A program made the position numbers and the translations under genes. The notes below the pieces were generated by a model that ran no database searches, had not been told where the DNA came from, and saw nothing but the letters and a program-made list of their open reading frames with translations. A DNA stretch of 64,000 nucleotides, taken from Sthenelais limicola (Eukaryota; Annelida; Polychaeta; Phyllodocida; Sigalionidae). The DNA is taken from assembly GCA_942159475.1 (NCBI GenBank), contig OW804099.1, forward strand, positions 9,997,954-10,061,953. The letters are read 5' to 3'. Shown piece after piece: positions 10,515 through 23,600 of the stretch (within the stretch, counting starts at the first letter, position 1; each line of letters begins with the position of its first letter).

Positions 10515-11059
10515 GGCCCAAAGGAGACTCTCCTACCCTGTATATAAGCAACTGAGCGCACCATTGCCAGTCCCCTGGTGGCTTTGCCCTCAACTGTGAT
10601 TGAGTAGGCCTATGGTATTAACGTTGTTACCAGGTGGCATGTCGAAACCAAATTTAGGCAATTTCATGATTTAATTAAATTGAAAATTTATTTAATTGCC
10701 AGTTCATCTCAACTAGCAATACTGATGAAATATGTTCAAAATGTGTTTATTTGTGGAAAAAAAACCCATTGCCGCATTGGGAGATACAATTCATCCCGCA
10801 GCAAAACATTAGCACTGGTAGAGAGTGTATGTTTTGATTATGCCCTACACAAAAATAAGGGTTGTCGCAAATTCAATACATCACATTATTTAGTCAATAC
10901 ACACTATTTGAAGCTTGTAAACATTGAATGGTTAATATTCCTCTGCATCTATTTAGTGCGCAGCTACGAATGCAAAAAAATTAGGTTATTGAGACCTGAA
11001 TAGTGCCTTGTGTCCATTGTAGAGGCAGGCCCTTTTTCCATGTAAATATCGCAATCACC
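10515..11059 (+). promoter_or_regulatory. Putative promoter/5' leader of the transposase gene
   Basis: This is the only sequence between the left TIR and the transposase start. TATATAAG occurs at about 10542. No specific factor sites can be assigned. Confidence 0.3.
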
Positions 11060-11618
11060 ATGTCCAGCCGAAATTCCAAGCCTCCTGACAACCAAAGGTC
11101 TGTTATTGTACATGCACTCCACTCAAGGAAGAAACGTGTCAAAACGTTTGATGACTGTGGGCCATTGGACGATGTCACCATTCCCGCAATGCCATGTCAA
11201 CAACCTCCTCCAAAGAGGCGGAAGGTGACCGTCCATGATATCAAAACAGGGAAAAAAACGGTAAAATGGTTGGACGATCCAGCGGACAACTCCACTACAC
11301 ACAGTGTCAAGACTGTCACTCATAATCTCCATACTGGAACCAAAACGGTGAAATTAATCAACACTCCCGTCTATCCATCAACAAGTACTGCAGGGTCATC
11401 TCATCTTGAGCCCATGGGGCAACGAACAACAACAACACGTTGGGAAGATGGCGTGATGAAGACCAACATTTCCTACCACACTGTATGGGTGCCTGCTGAA
11501 ACAACTACACCAGACCAACAAACACCTCCTACACCAGACCAACCTCTGCCTACAACTCCACCTTTGGATAATGTTCAGCTCCCCCCACATGATCTGCCCC
11601 CTACCAAACCGGCAGCAA
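11060..11618 (+). CDS. KDZ transposase exon 1: N-terminal repeats
   Basis: The ATG at 11060 has the context ATCACCATGT; the exon ends GGCAGCAA before GTAAGT. It encodes three or four imperfect ~35-40 aa repeats: VIVHALHSRKKRVKTFDD, VTVHDIKTGKKTVKWLDD, VTHNLHTGTKTVKLI and a degenerate one around RWEDGVMKTN. A Thr/Pro-rich linker follows. The basic, repeat-built region could contact DNA. I do not recognise it as a named domain. Confidence 0.75.
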
Positions 11619-14600
11619 GTAAGTATATATACATTTTTAGACAACTCATTTACCCAGCCCCATAATTATAGTGTATATCTGAGCGTGCATACACTCACTC
11701 ACTCTATTGAAAGCGTATTATCGTTATTTGATATTGTCCCATGTGTACTATGTGACCCAATCTAACGGGGACACAATTTGAGACAAAATATATCGACCTT
11801 GATATCTATGTATTTAACATTAAACATGTTAAACTCTTAATGAATTTCATATGTCATAACGTACTGTACTGTACAGGGATCGTAGTAAGGGCTTTGTACT
11901 CGTAAATAACGAGTACATTTTACTATGGACGAGTACCATTGCTGTTGTACTCGTCCACACTTACGAGTACCAACACAGGATAAAATAAACTATAGGATGA
12001 GCTGTTCGCCGAAATAATGTCTAAAATTATGTCCGAATACTTATGCTCATTACTCAAAAACTATTTAAGCTTTTTACACAATTTAAACTGTATTAAATAA
12101 CCCAAACATATCTTTTTGACGTTCCTAATTTTTTATGATTATTGCGCAATTATTTGTACCTCTATTTTCAATCGTTGGTCAAGTAGCTATAAAATAAACT
12201 ATAGGATGAGCTGTTCGCCGAAATAATGTCTAAAATTATGTCCGAATACTTATGCTCATTACTCAAAAACTATTTAAGCTTTTTACACAATTTAAACTGT
12301 ATTAAATAACCCAAACATATCTTTTTGACGTTCCTAATTTTTTATGATTATTGCGCAATTATTTGTACCTCTATTTTCAATCGTTGGTCAAGTAGCTATA
12401 AAATAAACTATAGGATGAGCTATTCGCCGAAATAATGTCTAAAAGTATGTCCGAATACTTATGCTCATTACTCAAAAACTATTTAAGCTTTTTACCCAAT
12501 TTAAATTGTATTAAATACCCCAACATATCTATTTGACATTCCGAATTTTATATGATTATCGCGCAATTAGTTGTACCTCTATTTTCAATCGTTGGTCTAG
12601 TAGCTATAAAATAAACTTTATAGGATGAGCTATTCGCCGAAATAATGTCTAAAATTATGTCCGAATACTTATGCTCATTACTCAAGAACTAATTAAGCTT
12701 TTTCCAAAATTTAAAATGTATTAAATACCCAAACGTATCTGTTTGACTGTCCTAAAATCATATAAGTATTGAATTATTATTCGTACCTCATTTAGCAATC
12801 GTTGCTAGTAAGGTATTATAGAAGGTGAATATTTTATATGAGTATTGGCACAGTGATTCTCGATTTTTATTAACATTTAGCTATTCGTTGGTATGAAGCC
12901 TGCTGGCTCGTTGCAAATAATGAAGCAGGTTTTAACAAAATATAAAATTAAATATTTAACCAAGGTTAAGTCAAACATTTTGTCTGCATCTACATTAATA
13001 CTCCTCCAGGGCAAGCCAGGCTTTTCCCAGCTTTCATTGGTCTCAGATAAATAAAGTATTTTTCAATTCAATTCAATGGATAAGTTGTGGACGATTGCTG
13101 ACTGATTGTGGACGAGTACCTCCATAAGTCCACTCGTCCACAATACTAGTACTGGCCCAAGGCTTACTACGAACCCTGCTGTAGCATTGGTCAAAGCGTC
13201 CTGTGCTGAGTCAAAGTGTACTATAGAAGTGTCAAAGCATCCTATGTATTGCGATTTTATTTCTGTGATATAATAAGAGCAATAGAAGGGATGGAAACGG
13301 GTAACATGATTATCATTGAAGGGAAAGGTGATAGTTAACGATTCCTTGTTATTACCTATGTATTCCAGAACCAAACACTTGTACTTGTAGTCAGGCCGAA
13401 AATGAGGGTGAGATGTTGAACCCTTCAACTAAATATTTGTATTTGGTGATAGGACAAGCTGTGGAACGTAATGTTCCTGAACATATCATATATGGCTAAA
13501 ATATTTCAGTCCCTCCCCCTTATAATTGACGTCTCGCCGACCTACTTACTCAGACCGTCGACCTACTAATTTACATGTGCTGTGAATATTTTTTAGTGTT
13601 GCCTTTCAAAAGGAAAAAAGAACTTCCATCATACCAGTAAGCTTACAATAGGCCTTTAACTTTTGCATAATAGCCAGCAAATTTCATTAGTTATAGACGT
13701 CCACCTTGGTGAGATCTTGGTGATATAGTGTATGAGAGTTTATATTACTTCTAAGGTGAGATAGACAATAGAGAGCTTCACTATTCATCCGACCGATGTG
13801 TGGTTTTAATGTTAATTTTTCATCTAAGATAAGGCCCAAATATTTAAACAGGAAAACTCTTGCCATAATATTACCACCGCTTTTGATTTGCAATCCCTCT
13901 ACTTGTGCTTATACTTGTATTTAAAGAAATCCCTTGCCTATTCTACTACTGAACTTATTCTGTCCGATACCGGTCAATTACCCCTGCCACTTCCCCCTGA
14001 GGGGAATAGGTAGGGGTACCCCTGTAGCGGTAGGGGTGAGGGGACCTTGAGGGTCGGCGGGACTGATGGTTAAAAGCAAGGAAGTAGGCAAACTTCCAAG
14101 AAACTAGATCGTATCGTCAAAATAATTAAACAAATTATTATAAGGTATTTAGTAATGAACCTTTAAATATTGACAGGGAAGGTACTGAACTAAATATATT
14201 CACAACATGAAATATTCACAACATGAAATAATTTTTATAAACATTTAAAAAACTGGGGTTGAGGTAATAGGGGGTAGAGGTGTACAGGTGTAACTGTATG
14301 GATGTATATGTAACTATATTAAACTATTAATTATTAATGTAGATCTTTAAAAATAATCATAACTTGACTCAAATCATTTCTTTTGTTCATCTTCATTATG
14401 TCATTTCGCAGGCCATTTCTCATAAGCGTCTCACAAACGTAGGCCATTTGTACCTATAGCTTCTTAAATGGTACCCCAGTGTTCCCGAAAAGTTTTCATA
14501 GACGCAGGCCAATATGGCCTGCATAAACCAGCCCCACGCATGCCATTTGTCATAGACAGACACAAGCCATTTCTAACAATGCTATATTTTGGCATAATTT

Positions 14601-17600
14601 CCTATAGTATAATAAGGAAATATATATATTCTATACTTTATTTTGGCACACAAGGTCTTCATTTTATACGAATAATTCTGACAACATTTTGCTTGAGATC
14701 CTTACTAATGGAATTAATATCCTTCATGTATTTTATATTCAGAAAATTAACCGGAGAAAATTCACTTTCAATATTTCCCTATTGTAGGGACATACCCCTG
14801 CAACCACTGCCGCCTCCCCTTGAAGGGAGGCGGCCTAAGGGTGGGCGGGACCCTTGCAAGGGTGGGCTGTTGTAGCAGTTTCATTTCTTTCATTTGATAT
14901 TATTTTGATGTCATCTCTCGCCTATATCTATATCTATATCTATATCGATCTATATGAAATAATAGTTATACCATATCAACTACATCAGTTAGAACGCTTT
15001 GACTATAGGGCAGGACGCTTTGACTATAGGGCAGGACGCTTTGACTATAGGGCAGGACACTTTGACTAGGCACAGGACACTTTGACTAGGCACAGGACGC
15101 TTTGACTGTCGGACGCTCTGACAGTGGGACGCTTTGACCAACCCCTTCATGGATTAGGCATGGTGAAACATGCCACTCTGTGGTGTGTGACCGATGAAAC
15201 ACAATATTTCATTGGCTGAGGAGGGCTGTGGCTATGTTCGGTATTCGCATTACTTTTTAAAATCTGACACCTACAATATGCACGAAACGGTATTAAACAT
15301 TTATTTGTAAATCATCTTTATTATATTATTTTACCATCGTGAAGTAAATTGTGAACCTTCTGTATGACACTGAAATAAATGCTCAGTAACCATATTTAAA
15401 ATTACACTACTGTAACAAGATAGCCTCAGTCAAGCCTACACACAATTCCGAACACAACCAATTATAGCGTGAACAACCCATTAAACTCAAAACATATCAT
15501 ATGCAGCTATGGCATCATAGGAGTAATAGGGGAGTTTCATTAGCATCTTTTTATGCACAAATGTCATTGAAATGAACTAGAGGGTTGGGGCGGAGGCGGC
15601 TAACTATTCAAGTCATCGTAACAGGATAATGAGGGGAAGAATGTGATATATTTTTTAATAAATTCTCAATATAATCGATTATATTATATGTATATGGACA
15701 GATGGTCAATGCCCTATGACCCTTGCCGCTGCCATTATCCTTACCATTACTGTGTCGTTTTTTGGCTGTAACTTTTCTTCTAGCTGGAATATTTTCACAA
15801 ACTAAAAAGTGTTATGACCCTTATGTCGAGACCTATGGATTACGCAATAATTCAAAACATTTAGTGCATATTTGTTGCATTTAGATAAGTTCAATTTATG
15901 TAGAAATATGTACCATTCGTTGGTGCCATTATTATCAGCATTTAGCAAGCAGCCCTGACTAAAATATTCATCATTAACATTCCTATTTCATCTATGTTAT
16001 CAGCAATATGTCTAGTTTATGTATGAAAAATAATAAATCAATAGAAACAATTTAAAAAAAATACAAATTTTCAGCCCAGTGACGACCAATTGGTGCAATT
16101 GCTCATATATAGGCAGTGATTGTATTAAGGGCTTTGTACTCGTAAATAATGAGTATATTTTGCTGTGGAAGTCAGTGATATGGGAGTTGCCCAAAAACTC
16201 ACTTGCCCAGACCAAGTGAACAAAGAAAAGTCACTTGCCCGCCTTAAAAAGTCACTTGCCCGTATATCTGCACTATAATTTACCATCAAAAATATAATTT
16301 ATTGGCTTTTATTTAAATCACCCTATATGTACTTGTATATCCTTTTGCAAGTATAAAGGAACTGAACCAAAATATGTCAGTGGTCGAAATAAGGAATAAA
16401 AATAGGTTGCTACTGACAAAATGAAGTTGCCCGCCAGAATTGCTGGTTGCACCCCTCCCCGCCCCTACCAAAACTTTCCAAATTACGGTAGTTCAATTCT
16501 TTTTCAATCTTTAATTTTTGCGAAATTTGGTCCTATAAATGGTGGAATTCATGGGGCATAAAAAAAGTGTTGGAAGTTCAATATCAAATCAAATATAGAT
16601 CTCAGTACACGTATTTTAATTTAATTTTCCAAGGCCTTGGGAGGCATATCTAATGTTTATTTAAACTTAGTAATGGCCGTATTAGAAGTCTTTCCAGCGG
16701 AAAAATCGTGGAGAATTAAGTATAAATTATATTCAATCATCTCAAAGGAGGAGGGAGGAGAGAGGAAGAAATGCACCCGCCCACAAATAATTTCTGAATG
16801 AAGTCCTTAACAGATGTATATATAGGGAGATAAAGCAAGGAGGGGGAGAATGGGGAATCGGAGATGGGGTTGGGAGCAAAAAAAAGGTATGAAAGACAGA
16901 AAAGGAGGCGGAGGGAAAAGCGGGAGAGGGGGAAGTGGGGGGGGAGAGAGGGGACCGTCCAGAGGACGGGTACTTTGCTAGTAATAATATGAAGCTCTCC
17001 ATCTCCCTTAATATTTGACCATTGGTTTTAAGTGTTCCATAGATATTGATCACTGATGATCAATACGATAATAATCATTGTATAAACATGGTACAAAGTT
17101 ATTGCTGCACTGGGAAAACATTTGTGAAGATGGTCGCCCGAAGATTCACTTTCATGATGCACATATGCAGTTAGAAAATGGTCATGAATTGGCGAAAAAT
17201 GAAAGAAAAAAAGAAGAGTTTATTGTCTATTTGAAAGTGACTTGCCCACGGGCAAGTCACTGAAAAAATCCCACCTGCCCGCACTGAAGCTGGGGCAAGT
17301 CGGAGCGCGGGCGATACAACTCCCGCAGCACTGGGAAGAGTACCATTGCTGGTGCACTCATCCACACTTACGAGTACTAATACAGGACAAATTAAAAGAT
17401 TGTAAATTCTCACACAAGGTTTCATTAAAATAAAATCGAAAAGTGGCATTAGGGCAAATGACTTCCATGGGTTTTTTTTCTCATTTCACTTTCTTTCCTT
17501 CTTCCCTCTCCCTCTCTCCCTCCCTCTCTCCTCCCTCCTGCTGCCTTCTCTGTCTGCCTACTCCTACACCTCTCAGGGGCAGATCCATGATTTTCAAAAA

Positions 17601-20600
17601 GAGGGGCGCACTTTTAAATTTTATTTTAAACAGCATGTATATGTTATAATCATATATATAACTAACAGCTTAGCTTTCAGACCCTTCGAGCTATACTTTA
17701 ATTTTCCAACCCTTGAATTTTTTTGCCAAATTGTCGGCTTTTCCAAGCCCCATTATTAGAATACAATTGATAAACTGTACATAACATATATCCTATTTTA
17801 TACTTATTGTTATATGAATTCTTTTCATGTGTCTTTTGTACCACAAATGCCCTTGCTTTATTCTGAAACGGAGGGCGCAAATGGATCATCCTTTAATTCT
17901 GCCCCTGACTCTCACCTCCCCCTCTTTCTTTCTTTCTTTCTTTCTTTCTCTCTCTCATATTTCTTTCCCACTCTCTTTCCTTACTCCCTCCTCTTTCTCT
18001 GTGACCCCTCCTCCTTTTGCACACTTACATGATTACATTTGATTAAATCTTTGAATATTTTATTTAATGATCTGCTAACATGCATTCTAAAATGAATACA
18101 ATTTTCAATTATGTTCAAACATTTTCGAAAGCTTTTCTAACAAATCTCTCCCTCTCCTGTCCCTTCCTCTTAATACCCTGCCCCTCCCCCTGAGGTTATT
18201 CACTACTGGTGATACAAAGTAATTGTATACTTATTTCAAATATCCTATACACTTTCAAGTTATTTACAAAATACCAGTCAAGTTATACATACAATCAAAC
18301 AAATGTTCTCTGTTTAGTCGTTGCTCTTTTTCTTGTCTCCTATATGACATTACATTTTTGGAACTTGCCTCACTCCACTCGTCACTTGCCACTGAGCTGA
18401 TAATTTTTGGAAAGTTTGCTTGAATTTCAAATATGTGCTAGATCATTATATCAGTAATCAAAGCCCTTAAGTATTAATTTAAGCAAAAAGTGGATTATGA
18501 GCATTTAATGATTTAAAACTAGAATTCGCCATCAGCCGTCAGGCGGTATCCTCTCCAATATACAGGGGAGTTGCTGACCTAATTGTGTACTATGAATAGT
18601 TTCTTATGTGACACCAGTTTCTGTGACTAAGTGGTTCCTGACTCCTACTTACTACTCAACTGTCCACTATAGGCAGCTACGAGCTATTTCCTTCCGATTT
18701 TAATAGACCAAGCCACTCAACTCCACTCAAACTATTTTGCAAATATCCAATAATCAAATGAATACATATCGGATAATCCACCCAAATGATCATATCTATG
18801 TAATTCATGATAATCTCCTATAACATTTAAAATTGACATTCAGTCAAAATAGTGATCTTAGCCACTTTAATAAGAACCACTTAATAACAACATTTACTTA
18901 TGTCTATTATTTTCTCAGCAGGACATACACATGCAGATCAGCAAAAAAAGCTGGCTGACAATTGGCAGAGTATTTGGCATGAACTTCTTGATGGTTATTT
19001 CCAAACCAACGCCCCTTTGCAAGGATCTTGTATTACGTGTAACAAAGAGCAGGACTACATCATCCACTGCCCTGATTGTGGCCATAACGCTTATTATTGT
19101 AACAAGCACTTCCTCGAAACTCACACCAGCCAAAACCTCTTTCATATACCTTTGCAGTGGCTTGTAAGTATAATTGATAATACTATACTTTTAATTGTAT
19201 CGGTCCACAATTGTTATTTCACCAAACCTCCTGCCAAATGCAACGTGTATATGCTAACCAAAACACTGAGTTTTTTAAAAAATTTATTTCATTTCATGTT
19301 ATTTTTATCCCTTTATTTATACCCAACCTGTACCCTGAATCTTGGCGATGTAGAGAGTATATTCTACAAAAGGCATACTTCTATCTTAAAAATCACTGAT
19401 TATTACTTATAATGTTATTACTTGTAATGTTATACAATATATGTATACCAAAGGCTGTAAATCAATATGATTATATATATACTCTGCATTATGTTATTTC
19501 ACTTTCTTTATTATTATATTTCAAACGAAATTATACATTGTGGTATGCACCTGCAGCAGCAGCGAATATTCTGTTATTCTGTTGTATTCATGTAGGAAGT
19601 ACATTCTACCAACAGTTATATCTCAACTTATTATTACCCTAAAAACATGATCGAATATATTCACAACAAACATGTAAAGTTGTAACTCTATAGATATGTT
19701 GTGTACGTTGAACAAGCTGTTCTGCTTCATTTTACAGCATTTTACTTTCTGTTTGATTAGACACAACTATCCCCTTTTGATAGGAGCTGGAACACCTGGA
19801 AATTAGTTCAGAATGGTGTCAACCCATTTGTCAAAACCTCCGCTATATATGTAAAAACTTGGCAAATAATCTATTTTGAAATCAAATCAAATGCCAATTC
19901 CAATAATCATGTCACACCTTTCATTATCCTTCCTCCATGAACATCATTAATTCTTCTCTCATGCTCACAGGGTCACGTATATGTCCCCTACTTCTGGCAG
20001 AAGCACCTACGATTATCCCATCCAGATTGCTGTACGGCCACAAAGCGAAAGACAATCATCATTATCGATCAAATAGGTAACACCTGCAGCTCATTTTTCT
20101 TTAGATTTCAATTTTGATTGGGTTGCTTATGTGCTCGGTAGTCACAGTTTTAACCATGATAATTGATTTGGTTATAATCATGTTCATTATAATCCTGCAT
20201 TCCATATAGTCATAATATACTTTTTTTAAAACATAGGTCGTCAGCATGTAGCCATTGCACATTTCTGCTCATGTATCTCAAAGGGACAGCAGCTCCTACT
20301 AGCAGGCTTTTGGCCTGGTTCGCCAGTCAATCCAACAACCGCAATCCATTTGAGGTTTATGAGCCGGGCAAGGTCCTTTATGCTTGAAGGCTGTGTTGCT
20401 TTGCGAAATTTCTGTGATAGCATTACACATGATCTCGCCTGTTTCCCTGACTATGGCAATGATGTAAGTAAATTTCAAATAATCTTATAATCACTCCCCC
20501 CGCTCCCAAAGAAAAAAACCATCTCTATCATAAATATCAGTGCATTTAATTAAGTGTGATTTTGTAATTCATAATTCAAAATGATGTGAATGAAAATCAA

Positions 20601-23600
20601 TCATAGTAAGTAATGTAAGTTAAGCTGCCGATTGTCGTAGAGTAAAAGAGTAACTCATCTGTCCCCCTAGGGCACAGCGCTAGCTAGGTGTGCATGAATA
20701 GGACTACTTTTGGATCTCACTAATGCCCAGCAGGGGTGGGTGGGTTAAAGATCTAGATATATAGTTTAGTAATTGTGCTGAGGAGGGTTCTTGAGTCAGT
20801 TATACTGTTGTGTAGTCAAAGGCTGAGTTAGAAAATTGAAATTTTTGTTCCTGCACAAGATTATTAGATTGGGTATTTAAACTAATTGAGACCCATCAGA
20901 AAATGGGACAAACCCCAAATGTGTGAGTACCTGTTTTCTGCCAAATGTGTGAGTACCTGTTTTCTGGTGGTGTCGAGATCAGTTTGAACCCGAGCAAAGT
21001 GCCATTTGCTATTTATTACATACTATATTTGGGTGTTAAAAAGTGGGTTTAACATGTTTAGACTAAAGTTTTGCTCAAGGAGGCTTGATCACTGCAATTG
21101 TAGGCCTAACTTACGCGGCCACAAACAACGTTTTTTATAACAGGTTTCTACGTCGGGCCTATGCTGCACTAACAGTATTGCATAATTTTAGTCATGTGTA
21201 ACCATGGAAGCCCAAACTGATCGCATAAATAATTCAGATCAACCAAATTGCACCGCATTACTGCACCATTCTAACTGCTCCTGTGTGTAATAAACCACCA
21301 AACTGTTCCCTTAGGGCACACATCCATATGTGAATGGAAAATGTTCTTATTAATTTCTCCTGCTTTAATTCTTGTACAAAGTTGGTCAAAGTGTCAGCAA
21401 AAGAAGATTTTACAGGCTGGGAGGAAGTTTGCCAAAATGCATGGGTACAGTTTGTGACATTTCTTCGGGCTACAGTACCATCGCACATTATATATTGATT
21501 ATGTTTGTTCTTTTGATCATATATCCCATAAGATTCATTTGAGTAATCAATCACATTCAGGAGTTAACGAAGGAGAGACAAATTTAAAACTGACCCATTG
21601 TTCAGTCTGATATGGATATGTGCCCTGAGGTAACAGTTTGGAACAGTTCCCTCATGGCATGGTACCATGTAAGATTATATATCGATATTAAACTGTTTCT
21701 TGAATGGGGCTATCATATATCATACATTGGCCAGTTAAAAAATGAGAAATGAATTATAAACTGACACATTGTTCATTCCCTTATGGGTGTGTGCCCTGAG
21801 GGAACAGTTTGGCAGTGTTCCCTCAGGGCACAGCATGATCTAAGTTAATATAGATGATATTTGTTCTTTTAATTTGACTATTATACATCAAATATGAATT
21901 ATTTGTGTACACATATACATTAAAGATTTAAAGAAGGAGGGATTAATTAGAAACTGATACATTTTTCCTTCCCATATGGATATATGCCCTCAGTTTAGTG
22001 CTGTTCCTTCAGGGCACAGTACTGTGTAAAATTATACATTGATTATATTTCTTCTTTTAATGGGGCTATCATACTACATGTTTCATAAGTAATAAGTCAT
22101 AAAATAAGCAAATTTGGTAACATTGTCTAAGTCATAATTGCTGAGAACGCAGCTTTAAGAACTGATATTCTTGTTCAAGTCAAATTTCCATCTGAAAGAA
22201 TCTATTCATATGAATGGGGGAGAGAGGAAAGTATGTTTCCTTCCTTTTCACTTAATTTTAGCGCTAGCTCAATCATTTCTGTTGCCTTGTTTACATTGGT
22301 GACCTGCTTCCGGTAGAAGACATAGTTACATGTTTCATGTTACAGGTTACATAGCGAGCATATGGTATGAATGTGTGTATACTTTGGTTGTGCCCTCAGG
22401 GCCCAGATGAGTTACCCTTTTATCCTCCTGCTTGAGGCAATATATTATATATTAAAGTGTTACGCAATATATAAATTTATGAATATAAATTTCAAACTTA
22501 CTGAAACTTACAAAGTGATTAGAAGTTAATCTGAATAACAAATGTCCTCATCAGCCGTGCATTATTAATCAATTTAAAAATATATGTAATGATTGCATTT
22601 TGATAGTTGTATACAATGCCTAATTTTGTAATACAATCGTCCAAATAATTCAGGTTGATTTGTATCGTGTCCTGGTTAAGCAATGTGCAGCAAAACATCG
22701 GCACTTCATGTATGAAGTTGGCCATCTGCATAATTGTGTTCCATCATACCCTGATGGATCGCAATGTCCTATTTGTGAAGAGGTTAGTCACTTATTTAAA
22801 CTTTAATAAAAGATTATTCAAAGTGTTTAATTATTAACCGTTTCAGTACAATATTACACAAGTAATTATACTGTATCATATCATAGATGCTATACATTGA
22901 TAGTAGAACTTTTTGGAAGGTAGGCTGATAATGAAACACCAAACTCCCCAAAATGAGCAAATTTGCAACAAACATCTATCCTTAATAAAATTCCATACAC
23001 TGGGAGTAGCCAGCAGATAGTGGCCCACCAAATCATCGATCCAAAAATATGAAAAAAATATCTTTTAAAACATCTAATTGTGTTAGAATTATTGAATATT
23101 ACGAATATCAGAGATTACAACTGTGAGTCAATGTTATGCCATATAAACATACAGTTGTACTTATACCAAAAGTCATAGTCAACTGATAGTAGATGGTCAC
23201 TTCCAGTCATTGACTGAACTGATCTTGTTATCTAAGGACTGGAAGGGATTGTGATATCTACTATCTTAAAAGGCAGACTTGAAAACCTCCCTCATGCTGG
23301 AGATGTCGTCTTGTTGCTATCCTTAAGATCGAATTAAAAGTATATCACTTAATCAATCAATATGTAGATGGAGCATATGAGTGATATATATATGTGCAGA
23401 TTTAACTTACTTGTGTTTATTTTTATTCTGTCACGGAACAATATTTTATCTTGTTTTTTCAGACTCAAAATACACTTCCAAAAATTGTCAGTCTAGATGG
23501 CAATTTTCGACTTGTTAGGAAAAAGTCGTCTGGAACAAGTACAGGTCCTCCACAACATGGTTCTCGTCTATTTCTTGAGAGGACAGAGATAAGCGAATTT

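Larger units (their letters stand above)
11873..13179. mobile_element. TIR element with 209-bp tandem repeats (intron 1)
   Basis: The left end CAGGGATCGTAGTAAGGGCT is mirrored by GGCTTACTACGAACCCTG at the right end. Both ends carry inner GTACTCGTCCAC-type palindromic words. The interior is about four copies of a 209-bp repeat starting TAAAATAAAC at 11981, 12190, 12399 and 12607. A related copy is at 16116-17400. Confidence 0.7.

Noticed and set aside
10334..10564. Open frame matching one at 60844-61071
   Set aside because: Both are translations of the conserved 129-bp TIR, not a gene family.
18900..19412. A single-exon 170-codon gene
   Set aside because: Only 18919-19163 is coding-like and bounded by splice signals; the remainder runs into intron sequence.
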